Assembly: GCA_003598065.1 (NCBI GenBank)
Contig: QZKR01000180.1
Coordinates: 62,001-126,000, forward strand
Direction: 5' to 3'
DNA length: 64,000 bases
DNA from: Myxococcales bacterium
GTDB lineage: Bacteria > Myxococcota_A > SURF-8
Positions 9,887 to 18,670 of the stretch are shown piece by piece. Below the pieces are notes generated by a model, which was not told where the DNA came from, ran no database searches, and saw nothing but the letters and a program-made list of their open reading frames with translations. The number at the start of each line of letters is the position of its first letter. Within the stretch, counting starts at the first letter, position 1. A program made the position numbers and the translations under genes.

Positions 9887-11479
9887 TCAGATGATCGTAT
9901 CGTGCCGGTAATTCTCATCGTCGGTGAAGGGATAGTCGGTGTTGAAATGCAGCCCGCGCGATTCGCGACGCAGCAGCGCGGAGCGGATGATAAGCTCGGC
10001 CACGAGCGCAATGTTGCGCAGTTCGACGAAATCGGCGGTGAGGTTGTATTTCCAGTAGTAGCCCTCGACCTCCTGGCGGATCAGACCGATGCGGCGCTCG
10101 GCCCGCTCCAGCCGCTTGCTGGTCCGCGCGATGCCGACGAAGTTCCACATGAAGCGCCGGATTTCGTCCCAGATGTGAGAGACGACGACGAGTTCGTCGG
10201 AAGGCACGGCCCGGCCGGTGTCCCACATCGGGACGGCCCGCAGGAGCGTTTCATTGATCCGCTCGTGATACACCGAACGGGCGTCGCGCGCGGCGCGCAT
10301 CGACATCACGGCCGCTTCCAACAGGCTGTTCGAGGCGAGGCGGTTCGCGCCGTGAAGGCCGCTGCAGGCCACTTCGCCGCAGGCGTACAGGCCGCCGATG
10401 TCCGTGCGGCCCAGAAGGTCGGTGATGACGCCGCCGCAGAGGAAGTGCGCCGCCGGGACGACGGGGATGGGCTCGGAGGAAATGTCGATGCCGTATTTCA
10501 GGCATTCGGCGTGGATGTTGGGAAAACGATGGCGGATGAAATCGGCGCTTTTGGCCGACATGTCGAGCAGGACGCACTCTTCGCCGCTCGCCTTCAGTTC
10601 CGTGTCGATAGCCCGGGCGACGATGTCGCGCGGGGCAAGCGACGCCATGGGATGGTACTTCTCCATGAACGACTGGCCGTTTATGCGCTTCAACACGCCG
10701 CCTTCGCCGCGCAGCGCCTCGGAGATGAGAAACGATTTGGCCTTCGGGTGGTAGAGGCAGGTCGGATGGAACTGGTAGAACTCCATGTTGGCCACGCGCG
10801 CCCCGGCGCGGGCCGCCATCGCCACGCCGTCGCCCGTGGCGGCGTCGGGATTGCTCGTGTAGAGGTACACCTTGCCTGCGCCGCCGGTGGCCAGGCAGGT
10901 GACGGGCGCGGTGATCGTCTTCACTTCGCCGGTCGCTTTGTCCATGGCGTAAACGCCGAGGCAGATGCGGTCGCGCCGATCGCCGCTCATCTTGTATTTC
11001 ATGATGAGATCGATCGCGGTGTGATTCTCCAGGATATGGATGTTCCGATGCCGGCGGGCGCTCTCGGCGAGGGCGCTTTGAACTTTCCGGCCGGTGAAAT
11101 CATCGACGTGCAGCACGCGGCGCCGCGTGTGCCCGCCCTCGCGGCCGAGGTCGTAGCTTTCGCCGTCGTCTTTTCGGGAAAAGCGGACGCCCAGTTCTTC
11201 CAGCCGGCGGATGGCCGTAGGGCCCTCTTCGACGCACAGACGGACAATCTCCTCCTTGCAGAGCCCCGCGCCGGCGCTCAGCGTGTCGGCGATGTGCATG
11301 GAGAAGGAATCGTCGCTGGCGGAGACGGCGGCGATGCCGCCCTGGGCCCAGTTCGTATTCGAATCGGAGAGGCCGCGTTTGGTGACGACGGCCACCGAAC
11401 CGTGCTCGGCCACGTCGAGGGCGAAGTTGAGCCCGGCCAGGCCTGAACCGAGCACAATGAAATCGTAGGAGAAAATCAT
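9887..11479 (-). CDS. nadB: L-aspartate oxidase (quinolinate synthase B)
   Basis: A 530-residue FAD enzyme that oxidises L-aspartate to iminoaspartate, the first step of de novo NAD synthesis; NadA then condenses it with dihydroxyacetone phosphate. The N-terminus has the dinucleotide motif VLGSGLAGL, followed by NTNWAQGGIAAV, substrate-site HPTCLYHP, TGGAGKVY and the family-specific CSGLHGANRLASNSLLEA, which separates NadB from fumarate reductase/SdhA. Length matches E. coli NadB (540). GGAGG precedes the ATG. nadA and nadC are not in the window. Confidence 0.95.
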   Translation of the reverse strand: MIFSYDFIVLGSGLAGLNFALDVAEHGSVAVVTKRGLSDSNTNWAQGGIAAVSASDDSFSMHIADTLSAGAGLCKEEIVRLCVEEGPTAIRRLEELGVRFSRKDDGESYDLGREGGHTRRRVLHVDDFTGRKVQSALAESARRHRNIHILENHTAIDLIMKYKMSGDRRDRICLGVYAMDKATGEVKTITAPVTCLATGGAGKVYLYTSNPDAATGDGVAMAARAGARVANMEFYQFHPTCLYHPKAKSFLISEALRGEGGVLKRINGQSFMEKYHPMASLAPRDIVARAIDTELKASGEECVLLDMSAKSADFIRHRFPNIHAECLKYGIDISSEPIPVVPAAHFLCGGVITDLLGRTDIGGLYACGEVACSGLHGANRLASNSLLEAAVMSMRAARDARSVYHERINETLLRAVPMWDTGRAVPSDELVVVSHIWDEIRRFMWNFVGIARTSKRLERAERRIGLIRQEVEGYYWKYNLTADFVELRNIALVAELIIRSALLRRESRGLHFNTDYPFTDDENYRHDTII

Positions 11480-11714
11480 CTCGCCTCCGCTTCGTGCGTG
11501 GATTTACGGATCCATAGCCTAGCGAAGGGCCTAGGAAAGGTCAAGCGAGCACAAAAGGATTTCTCCGCCGCAAGGACGCGGCGGGGGGCTCGGCTGTAGC
11601 GGCGAGGCCAAGCGAAACGCGGCCCGCCGCAGAGGGAAGATGCTTGGAGCAGGTTGAAAAACCTGCTCCAACGCCTACGGAAGACTCCTCGGACGAAACG
11701 ATGCGTCGGGGCGG
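11480..11714. other. Intergenic region between acnA and nadB
   Basis: 235 bases between two leftward genes. It holds the perfect hairpin at 11644-11671 and, nearer nadB, AGGCTATGGATCCG-type sequence on the minus strand that could include a weak promoter. No ORF with coding character was seen. Confidence 0.5.
11644..11671. repeat. Perfect 12-bp hairpin, REP-like element
   Basis: TTGGAGCAGGTT, loop GAAA, AACCTGCTCCAA: a perfect 12-bp stem with a stable tetraloop, 43 bases beyond the acnA stop. No T-run follows on the acnA strand, so a REP-type intergenic repeat or RNA-stabilising hairpin is as likely as a terminator. No second copy was noticed in the window. Confidence 0.5.
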
Positions 11715-14441
11715 CTAGGTCGTTTCCTTGAGAATATTCCGCAGGACGGTATGGAGAATCCCGCCGTTGCGGTAATACTCGATCTCAACCGGCGTGTCGA
11801 TGCGGCAAAGAACGGCCAGGCGATCTTTTTTGCCGTCTTCGCGTCGAACGTCAATCAACACTTCCTGGCGCGGTGCGAGCGAGTCGTCCACATGGATCGT
11901 GAAGGTTTCACGGCCGGTGAGACCGAGGCTTTCGGCGTTCTGGCCGGGCTTGAACTGCAAGGGCAGGACGCCCATGCCGACGAGGTTGCTGCGGTGGATG
12001 CGCTCGAAGGATTCGGCGATCACCGCCCTGACCCCCAGCAGGTTGACGCCCTTGGCCGCCCAGTCGCGACTGGAGCCCATGCCGTAGTCCTTGCCGGCCA
12101 AGACGATCGTCGGCGTGGACGAGGCTTTGTACGTCAACGATGCATCGTAGATGCTGGTCAGCTCGTCCGACGGAAGATGCGTAGTCCAGTTGCCTTCTTT
12201 GCCGCCGGCGAGATCGTTCTTCAACCGAATGTTGCCGAAAGTGCCGCGCACCATCACCCGGTCGTTGCCGCGCCGGCTGCCGAAGGTGTTGAAATCGTCA
12301 AACACGACGCCGTGCTCTTTGAGGTAACGGCCGGCGGGGCTGTTCTCGGGGATGGAGCCCGCCGGGCTGATGTGGTCGGTGGTGACGCTGTCGCCCACTT
12401 TCACCAGCACCCGGGCGTCGGCGATCGGCGCGATGGGCGAAACCTGCCGGCTCATCTCCACGAAAAACGGCGGCTCTTGGATGTAGGTGCTCGCCTCGTC
12501 CCACTCGAACAATTCGCCGCCGCCGATCGGGATCTTGTTCCACTCCTCGTTGGACGACTCGATGCCGGAATAGCTCCGCTTGAACATTTCCGGCGCGATC
12601 GCCGCATCCATAGCCTGGCGAATCTCCTTCGGCGTGGGCCAGATGTCCTTCAAGTAAACGGCCTGTCCCTCGGCGTTCTTGCCGATCGGCTCGGTTAGAA
12701 GGTCGATGTCCACCGTTCCGGCGATGGCGTAAGCCACGACCAGGGGCGGCGAGGCGAGGAAGTTGGCTTTCACGTGCGGGTTGATGCGGCCCTCGAAGTT
12801 GCGGTTGCCGCTCAGGACGCTCGCCGCGACGAGGTCGCCTTCCTGGATCGCGGCGACGACGTTTTCCGGCAGGGGGCCGGAGTTGCCGATGCACGTCGTG
12901 CAGCCGTAGCCGACGGTGTAGAAGCCGAGCTTTTCCAGATACGGCGTCAGGCCGGCCTTGTCGAGATAGCCGGTGACGACCTTCGAGCCGGGGGCCAGGC
13001 TTGTCTTGACGTAAGGTTTGACCGTTAGCCCCTTCTCCACCGCTTTTTTGGCGAGGAGACCCGCGCCGAGCATCACGGAGGGGTTCGAGGTGTTGGTGCA
13101 ACTCGTAATGGCCGCGATGACCACCGTCCCGTGTCCGATCGCGTCCGTCCGCCCATCTTCCTGCTTCACCACGCCGCTGCGCTTCTGCGCCGTTGCATCG
13201 AGCGCGAAGCCGCGTTCTTTCGTCGGCGCGGCAAGCCCCTTCTTCCATTCCGCCTTGACCTGCCCCAATTCAAGGCGGTCCTGAGGCCGCTTCGGACCGG
13301 CGAGGCTGGGCTTGACCGTGGAAAGATCCAATTCGAGGGCGTCGGTGAAAATCGGATCGGGCGTACTGGCGGTGCGGAACAGCCCTTGGGCTTTACAGTA
13401 AGCCTCGACGAGCGCGACCTGCTTTTCGTCGCGGCCGGTGCGGCGCATGTAACTCAGCGTTTCGTCGTCCACCGGGAAGAAGCCTATCGTCGCGCCATAC
13501 TCGGGGGCCATGTTGGCGATCGTCGCCCGGTCGGGCAGCGACATCGAGGCGAGGCCGGGGCCGTAGAATTCGACGAATTTCTCGACCACGCCTTTCTTGC
13601 GGAGGATCTGCGTGACGACAAGCACGAGATCGGTGGCCGTCGCGCCCTCGGGAAGCTGGCCCGTGAGCTTGAAGCCCACGACTTCCGGAGCCTTCATATA
13701 AATGGGCTGGCCGAGCATCACGGCTTCGGCTTCGATGCCGCCCACGCCCCAGCCGAGCACGCCCAGGCCGTTGATCATCGTCGTGTGCGAGTCGGTGCCG
13801 ACGAGCGTGTCGGGATAGACCGTTTTCTCCGCGTCCCCATCCGTGGCGACGACCGTCGCCAGATATTCGAGGTTCACCTGATGCACGATGCCGCTCGCCG
13901 GCGGTACGACGCGGAAGTTTTTGAAGGCTTTCTGGCCCCAGCGCAGGAAAGTGTAGCGCTCCCGGTTGCGTTCGAATTCGATCGAGGCGTTCTCTACGAG
14001 CGCGAAGGGCGAATTGAAGCGGTCCACCTGGACGCTGTGGTCGATGACCAGATCCACCGGGATCAGGGGATTGATGCGCTTCGGATCGCCGCCGAGCCTC
14101 ACCATCGCCGAGCGCAGGGCGGCCAGATCCACCACGGCCGGGACGCCGGTGAAATCCTGGAGGATCACGCGGGCCGGTTTGAAGGGGATCTCGACGTCCG
14201 CCGGCGCCTTGGGATCGTATTTCGCCAGGGCGAGGATGTCGTTTTGGGTCACGGCGAAGCCGTCTTCCGTGCGCAGCAGCGCCTCCAGCAGGATGCGGAT
14301 CGAGAAGGGCAGGCGCGATACGTCGGCCGCGCCGGTCTCGGTCAGCGCGTTGAGGCGGTAGTAAACGTGCTGTGCGCCGCCGACATCGAGCGCGGCTTTC
14401 GCGCCGAAGGAGTTGCATGCATTTGTCCGAGTCTTTGTCAT
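11715..14441 (-). CDS. acnA: Aconitate hydratase A
   Basis: A 908-residue [4Fe-4S] aconitase that isomerises citrate to isocitrate in the TCA cycle. Cluster ligands are Cys448 ([11 protein letters not shown]) and Cys514/Cys517 ([12 protein letters not shown]); the 66 and 3 residue spacings equal those of E. coli AcnA (435/501/504). [21 protein letters not shown] and the C-terminal swivel domain ([16 protein letters not shown]) are intact, and length fits the AcnA/IRP class rather than AcnB. It lies 24 bases downstream of the citrate synthase gene on the same strand, so consecutive enzymes are probably co-transcribed. AAGGAAA precedes the ATG. Confidence 0.96.
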   Translation of the reverse strand: MTKTRTNACNSFGAKAALDVGGAQHVYYRLNALTETGAADVSRLPFSIRILLEALLRTEDGFAVTQNDILALAKYDPKAPADVEIPFKPARVILQDFTGVPAVVDLAALRSAMVRLGGDPKRINPLIPVDLVIDHSVQVDRFNSPFALVENASIEFERNRERYTFLRWGQKAFKNFRVVPPASGIVHQVNLEYLATVVATDGDAEKTVYPDTLVGTDSHTTMINGLGVLGWGVGGIEAEAVMLGQPIYMKAPEVVGFKLTGQLPEGATATDLVLVVTQILRKKGVVEKFVEFYGPGLASMSLPDRATIANMAPEYGATIGFFPVDDETLSYMRRTGRDEKQVALVEAYCKAQGLFRTASTPDPIFTDALELDLSTVKPSLAGPKRPQDRLELGQVKAEWKKGLAAPTKERGFALDATAQKRSGVVKQEDGRTDAIGHGTVVIAAITSCTNTSNPSVMLGAGLLAKKAVEKGLTVKPYVKTSLAPGSKVVTGYLDKAGLTPYLEKLGFYTVGYGCTTCIGNSGPLPENVVAAIQEGDLVAASVLSGNRNFEGRINPHVKANFLASPPLVVAYAIAGTVDIDLLTEPIGKNAEGQAVYLKDIWPTPKEIRQAMDAAIAPEMFKRSYSGIESSNEEWNKIPIGGGELFEWDEASTYIQEPPFFVEMSRQVSPIAPIADARVLVKVGDSVTTDHISPAGSIPENSPAGRYLKEHGVVFDDFNTFGSRRGNDRVMVRGTFGNIRLKNDLAGGKEGNWTTHLPSDELTSIYDASLTYKASSTPTIVLAGKDYGMGSSRDWAAKGVNLLGVRAVIAESFERIHRSNLVGMGVLPLQFKPGQNAESLGLTGRETFTIHVDDSLAPRQEVLIDVRREDGKKDRLAVLCRIDTPVEIEYYRNGGILHTVLRNILKETT

Positions 14442-14465
14442 GGCAAGATTTCCTTCCAGGGGCGA

Positions 14466-15857
14466 TTAACCAAGGTCTTCGGCGGCCCGTTCGGCCACCG
14501 GCACAGACCCGCCGCTCTCGCGTCCGACCAGCGGCGTATACTTTTGCGTCCTGGCCAGCGACTTGAAGGCCGGCCGGATAATTTTTTCCGCGTTGCTCAT
14601 CATCTCCACGCGGTGAGCCGCCCAGCCGGCCACGCGCGCTACGGCGAACAACGGCGTGAACACCTCGCGGGGGATGTTCAGGCAGTCGTAAACGAAGCCG
14701 GAGTAGAAATCGACGTTGGAGCTGACGCTGAGATTCGGGTCGTTTTTGTATTCGCGCAGCGCTTTTGGACCCTCCTGCTCGACGATCTCATAAAGTCTGT
14801 ACTCTTCTTCGCGGCCTTTTTCCCAGGCGAGCTTCCGGGCATAGCCGCGCAGGATCTCGGCGCGCGGGTCGGAGAGCGTGTAGACGGCGTGGCCGATGCC
14901 GTAAAGCTTGCCCGCGCCGTCGTAAGCTTCGCCGCGCAGGATCTTGAACAGGTAGTTGCGCACCTCCTCGATGTTGGTGGGGTCTTTCAGGTTGGCCTTG
15001 AGGTGGTCCATCATCGCCACCACGCGGTTATTGGCGCCGCCGTGCAGCGGCCCCTTGAGCGAGCCGAGCGCGGAGGAGACGGCCGAGTAGAAATCGGTGT
15101 TTGTCGAAGACACGACGCGCGTAGTGAATGTCGAGTTGTTGCCGCCGCCGTGGTCGGCGTGCAGCACGAGGCAGATGTCGAGCGTCTTGGCTTCGAGTTC
15201 GCTGTATTTGCTGTCGGCGCGGAGCAGGTGGAGCAGGTTTTCCGCCGTCGAAAGCTCTATCTGGGGACGGTGAATGATGAGGCTTTCGTCGTAGAAGCCG
15301 TGGCGGATGACGTAGTAGGCGTAGGGCGCGAGCGTGGCCAGCTTCGCGATCAGGCCGATGCCCTGGCGGATCTGGTTGTACACGTCGAGATTGTCGGCGC
15401 GCTCGTCCATGCTGTAGAGGGTGAGCACCGAGCGGGCCAGCGAGTTCATGATGTCGCGGGTGCGGAACGTCTCCAACACGTCGCGATGGAAGTTTTTGTT
15501 GAGCAGGCGCATCGCGCCGAGCATCTCGTTGAACTGATGGAGTTCGTCGGCCGTCGGCAGGTTGCCGGTAAGCAGGAGGTAGGCCGTTTCCTCGAAGCCG
15601 AAGCGGTTTTCCCGCTCGAAGCCGGCCACGATGTCGCGCAGATCGATGCCGCGATAGACCAACTTGCCGTGAACGGGGATGATGTCCTCGTCGATCTTTT
15701 CATAGCCCAGCACCGACGAAACGGTCGTCAAACCGACCAGAACGCCCGAACCGTCGGCGTTTCTAAGGCCGCGCTTGACGTGATACATATGGTAATACTT
15801 GCCCTCGATTTCGTTGTTGGCCTTGGCCACGGCCCCCAGCTTGTCGAAATAGTTCAT
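14466..15857 (-). CDS. Citrate synthase
   Basis: A 463-residue citrate synthase condensing oxaloacetate and acetyl-CoA. The catalytic triad is visible: His272 (GPLHGGANN), His323 (GIGHAVYTLSDPR) and Asp383 (SNVDFYSGF); the CoA/oxaloacetate motif LHADHGGGNNST precedes it. The N-terminal ~45 residues (KANNEIEGKYYHMYHVKRGL) differ from GltA, and overall it resembles the long non-GltA citrate synthases of various anaerobes and deltaproteobacteria. 2-methylcitrate synthase activity cannot be excluded from sequence, but the adjacent acnA and absence of prpB favour the TCA role. CAGGAGCG precedes the ATG. Confidence 0.92.
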   Translation of the reverse strand: MNYFDKLGAVAKANNEIEGKYYHMYHVKRGLRNADGSGVLVGLTTVSSVLGYEKIDEDIIPVHGKLVYRGIDLRDIVAGFERENRFGFEETAYLLLTGNLPTADELHQFNEMLGAMRLLNKNFHRDVLETFRTRDIMNSLARSVLTLYSMDERADNLDVYNQIRQGIGLIAKLATLAPYAYYVIRHGFYDESLIIHRPQIELSTAENLLHLLRADSKYSELEAKTLDICLVLHADHGGGNNSTFTTRVVSSTNTDFYSAVSSALGSLKGPLHGGANNRVVAMMDHLKANLKDPTNIEEVRNYLFKILRGEAYDGAGKLYGIGHAVYTLSDPRAEILRGYARKLAWEKGREEEYRLYEIVEQEGPKALREYKNDPNLSVSSNVDFYSGFVYDCLNIPREVFTPLFAVARVAGWAAHRVEMMSNAEKIIRPAFKSLARTQKYTPLVGRESGGSVPVAERAAEDLG

Positions 15858-15936
15858 GGAAACGCTCCTGCGATAAGGGTTTTTCCCGTCAGTACGAAAG
15901 AGATGAAGGATTCCGACGGTTTATTTCATGTTTTTA

Positions 15937-15965
15937 GCAAAACCCGGCGACTGACCGGATTTTGC
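15937..15965. other. Inverted repeat in citrate synthase leader
   Basis: GCAAAACCCGG and CCGGATTTTGC pair over 10 of 11 positions around a 7-base loop, 80-108 bases upstream of the citrate synthase ATG. It could be an mRNA leader hairpin or a dimeric regulator site. No U-run typical of a terminator follows on the minus strand. Confidence 0.4.
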
Positions 15966-16080
15966 GACGCTCTCGTTCTCCCGTCTATTTTCCCCAACGT
16001 CTTCCCTAGCAAACTTGGTCTTATCATAGTCGGACGGCAGCCGACAACAGGCGATTTTCACCGTCCCATGTCGGTGTTCG

Positions 16081-16089
16081 TGTTAAACT
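16081..16089 (+). promoter_or_regulatory. Possible extended -10 element for the smr gene
   Basis: TGTTAAACT fits TGn plus a -10-like hexamer (TAAACT) about 87 bases before the start codon. No good -35 is present at 17 bases, so support rests on the extended -10 only. Confidence 0.3.
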
Positions 16090-16125
16090 GAAGCCTGCTT
16101 GCCGACGCCACGGGCATATTCGGGG

Positions 16126-16144
16126 AGGAAAGTAGGTCTTTCCT
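16126..16144 (+). other. Small hairpin in smr 5' leader
   Basis: AGGAAAG, loop TAGGT, CTTTCCT: a perfect 7-bp stem between the putative promoter and the smr start. It is followed by a second short complementarity (AGCC/GGCT, about 16156-16170). The leader is structured but matches no riboswitch class I recognise. Confidence 0.3.
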
Positions 16145-16175
16145 TAAGAGACTGAGCCATCCGAGAGGCTAACCC

Positions 16176-16898
16176 ATGAGCCGGAAACGTAAGTCAAGCC
16201 CCCGTCCTGACGATAAAAAGCAGCGCGAAAACAGAGACTTTCGCAATCTGGCGTTTTCCGAATTGAAGGTGCTGGCCGTCGATCCGCCGACGCCGGTTCC
16301 ATCCCCTCCTGCCGCTACAGTGGCCCGCCCGCCCCTGCGGATATTCGACGAGGAGGATGAGGAATCGCTGTTTTCGGAAGCGGTGCAGGGAGTTAAGAAA
16401 CTGGAGGCCCGTCCGGGTCCGCCTCGGCCCGGCGCGCCGCCCGCCGGACCGCCGCGAGAGGACGAAGACCTCGAAGCCCAGCTTGAACTCCACCGCCTCG
16501 TTCACGGCGACGGCGAGTTCGACATCACGGCGACGGAGGAGTATCTGGAAGGCAAGGTTCTCGGCATCCACCCGCGCATCCTGCGCCGGCTGCGGCGCGG
16601 AGACTACGCCATCCAGGCGCAGATCGACCTGCACGGCCTGAAGCGTGTTGAGGCCAAGGCGGCGGTGCAGGATTTCTTCTATGACTGCCAGGGGAAAGGC
16701 TACCGTTGCGTGCTCGTCGTCCACGGGCGCGGCCTCCATTCCAAGGACCAGATGCCCGTCCTGAAAGAAAGCCTGCGCAGCTGGTTCGAGCGCGGCAAGG
16801 GGCCGCTCGGCCGGCCCGTGCTCGCCTTCACCTCCGCCCGTCCCAGCGACGGCGGCCTGGGGGCGATGTACGTTTTGCTGAGGAAGCTGAAAGGCTAG
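16176..16898 (+). CDS. Smr-domain protein (MutS2-type nuclease domain)
   Basis: 240 residues. The C-terminal half (~145-240) is an Smr domain, a nicking endonuclease/RNase fold, with its two hallmark motifs DLHG (Asp151-Gly154) and HGRG (His183 onward). The N-terminal 120 residues are Pro/Glu-rich and probably disordered, as in stand-alone YdaL/YuxK-like Smr proteins. Stand-alone Smr proteins are linked to recombination/repair or to cleavage of mRNA at stalled ribosomes; which applies here cannot be told. It converges on glpC with a gap of only 3 bases. Confidence 0.88.
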   Translation: MSRKRKSSPRPDDKKQRENRDFRNLAFSELKVLAVDPPTPVPSPPAATVARPPLRIFDEEDEESLFSEAVQGVKKLEARPGPPRPGAPPAGPPREDEDLEAQLELHRLVHGDGEFDITATEEYLEGKVLGIHPRILRRLRRGDYAIQAQIDLHGLKRVEAKAAVQDFFYDCQGKGYRCVLVVHGRGLHSKDQMPVLKESLRSWFERGKGPLGRPVLAFTSARPSDGGLGAMYVLLRKLKG

Positions 16899-16901
16899 AG
16901 G

Positions 16902-17366
16902 CTACATCGCGTCCTTCACCTCGGGGCGGATCGTCATCCTTTCCATATGCTCGACCACCTGCTTGATCGGCACGCCCGTCGGGCACATTTCCATGCAGCG
17001 CGTGCAGGCGGCGCAGGAGCCGTAGCTCTCCAGGTAGGCGCGCGCATAGCTTAGCTCGGGCAGAGAGCGGGAGTGCGTCGAAGCCAAAAGCGAAGGCCCC
17101 TGATAAAACGCCAGATCGATCGCTTCGCGGGCGCGGCTGCAAAGCAGGTCGCAGAGCCCGCAACGGATGCAGCGCTGCAATGCCGTGAAATCGGCGGCCC
17201 GTTCCGGCGGCAGGAGCGCCAGCCCCTCCAGCCGCACCTGCGCGGCGAAGCGCTCCACTTTGTCCGGCGACTCGACCTTGACGCCCCGCAGTTTCCTCCA
17301 GAGGCGCAGCAACTGATTGCGCAGCAGGTAAAGCCCAATCACCAGACTGGCGAGGAGTTTCTTCAT
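16902..17366 (-). CDS. glpC: Short GlpC-like iron-sulfur subunit of anaerobic glycerol-3-phosphate dehydrogenase
   Basis: 154 residues with two [4Fe-4S] motifs: CIRCGLCDLLC (Cys66, 69, 72, 76) and CAACTRCMEMCP (Cys118, 121, 124, 128). A hydrophobic N-terminal helix (residues 1-25) could anchor it to the inner membrane. Canonical GlpC is about 400 residues and carries two C-terminal CCG (heterodisulfide-reductase-like) domains; these are absent. It is not a frameshift, since the convergent smr gene ends 3 bases away. By position (ATGA overlap with glpB) it should take electrons from GlpAB, but transfer to quinone must use a different route or partner. Confidence 0.78.
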   Translation of the reverse strand: MKKLLASLVIGLYLLRNQLLRLWRKLRGVKVESPDKVERFAAQVRLEGLALLPPERAADFTALQRCIRCGLCDLLCSRAREAIDLAFYQGPSLLASTHSRSLPELSYARAYLESYGSCAACTRCMEMCPTGVPIKQVVEHMERMTIRPEVKDAM

Positions 17367-18670
17367 CCCGCCGCCTCCGCCGCCGCCGAGCCGGCGGCGA
17401 AACCCGTGGCGAGATCGACGCCGTCGGCGCTGCCGTCCAGCGTCGGGTCGAAGCCGCCCAGGATCTGCCCCGCCGCGAAGACGTTGGCATAGACGGCCTC
17501 GCCTTGCTCGTTCGCCGGCCGCATCGACGCCTCGACGGCGACGCCCAGCCGCGCGAATTTTTGCGGTGCGAGGAAATCGGCGTCGGTCAGGTAGCCGATG
17601 TGCGCCTCGGCGACGCGCCGACCGCCCAAGGAAAGCGGCAAATCGAAAACCGTTTCCCCGAATCGGTGATTGCTATGCACAATGCCGCCGCCCAGGTATT
17701 TGCCCGTCGCCAGAACCACGGCGTCGGCTGCGATCGATCTTTCCTCGCCGCCGGGGCGGCGGATCTTGATGCCGGTCAGCTTTTTACCCTGGAATACGCC
17801 GCCCAAGGCTTCACCAGCCACGAGGTCCACCCCCGTCCGTTTCAAGGCGTCGCTCAGGCATTGCGCGAGCCGCAGGCCGGGAACGGAGACGTGCGTCGCC
17901 GCCAGTTCGTAGACCGGCCGGTCCAGCAGCTTCGCCAACGCCGCCGCGCCGTCGAGGCGATTCAAGCCCAGCACCGGCGGGAAGAGAACGATGGAAGCGG
18001 AGCGTCCCTTCAGGGCGGCGCGGATAGCCTCGGCCAGCCGCTCCAGGGCGGAGGGGTCGTCGAGCATGCCGGCAAGCTGGCCGGGATGATGGAAGAGGCC
18101 GCCGGCGCGATCGAAGGGAATGGAAATCGCCTCGATTTTCGCCAGCCGGCCAGAGGGCAGATGGAACGCCGACAAGGCCTTGGAAATGAAGGCCGCGCGG
18201 AAGCGCGGGTAGCCGGAGAGACCGGCCAGCAGCGCCGGGGCGTCGCCGAACAAGGCGTCGTCCAGCCAGGCGAAGGAATGCGGCGCGAGATAGATGTTGG
18301 CCGCCGTGCCCCATTCGTTCGGATAGCGGCGCGGTAACACCGTTTCATCAAGAGGAGCCGAAAACAGTTGTGGCGCGGCGGAAAGCAACAATCGCGCGCC
18401 CTGCCGCAACGAGGCCATGGGATCGGAAAACTGGTGAAAGGGGTGATGGGGCAGGGCGGCCATGACGCGCCGCAAGGCTTCGGGCAGGGACGTCCGCGTC
18501 GTGTCCGAGGTCAGCCGCGAGGGATCGGCCAGCGCCAGAAGGCCGCTGGAAAGCGCCGTCCGGCCATGGGCTCGGGCGACAAGCGTCACCGCCGCGCCTT
18601 TCTCGCGCGCCGCCAGGGCGGCGATCGTTCCGGCCAGCCCACGGCCGATGACCACGACCCGCGCCGTCAT
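17363..18670 (-). CDS. glpB: Anaerobic glycerol-3-phosphate dehydrogenase subunit B
   Basis: A 435-residue flavoprotein subunit of the GlpABC complex. The N-terminal nucleotide-binding motif VVVIGRGLAGTIAALAA starts at residue 4, which fixes the start at ATG 18670; the upstream in-frame extension is Arg-rich and overlaps glpA. A second FAD-fold signature (DAVVLATGKYLGGG) and a C-terminal NVFAAGQILGGFDP motif match the GlpB/FAD-dependent reductase family. TGATG coupling joins it to glpA and ATGA to glpC. It mediates electron transfer from GlpA's FAD toward the Fe-S subunit. Confidence 0.88.
   Translation of the reverse strand: MTARVVVIGRGLAGTIAALAAREKGAAVTLVARAHGRTALSSGLLALADPSRLTSDTTRTSLPEALRRVMAALPHHPFHQFSDPMASLRQGARLLLSAAPQLFSAPLDETVLPRRYPNEWGTAANIYLAPHSFAWLDDALFGDAPALLAGLSGYPRFRAAFISKALSAFHLPSGRLAKIEAISIPFDRAGGLFHHPGQLAGMLDDPSALERLAEAIRAALKGRSASIVLFPPVLGLNRLDGAAALAKLLDRPVYELAATHVSVPGLRLAQCLSDALKRTGVDLVAGEALGGVFQGKKLTGIKIRRPGGEERSIAADAVVLATGKYLGGGIVHSNHRFGETVFDLPLSLGGRRVAEAHIGYLTDADFLAPQKFARLGVAVEASMRPANEQGEAVYANVFAAGQILGGFDPTLDGSADGVDLATGFAAGSAAAEAAG

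Larger units (their letters stand above)
15858..16175. other. Divergent intergenic region: citrate synthase / smr
   Basis: 318 bases between divergent genes, with no coding signal. It should hold promoters for both. Visible are the hairpin at 15937-15965 in the citrate synthase leader, an extended -10-like TGTTAAACT at 16081-16089 facing the smr gene, and a small hairpin at 16126-16144 in the smr leader. Confidence 0.6.

Noticed and set aside
13131-16091. A 986-codon open frame on the plus strand opposite aconitase and citrate synthase
   Set aside because: Antisense to two unmistakable enzymes with all catalytic residues; composition is typical of shadow frames.
16121-16145. GAGGAAAGT, reminiscent of the RNase P RNA 5' motif
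   Set aside because: The following CCGGGC is missing, and no downstream P4 partner (ACAGAA type) exists in the short leader.
16899-16905. Possible frameshift removing the C-terminal part of GlpC
   Set aside because: The convergent smr gene with intact DLHG and HGRG motifs ends 3 bases away, leaving no remnant of CCG domains in any frame.
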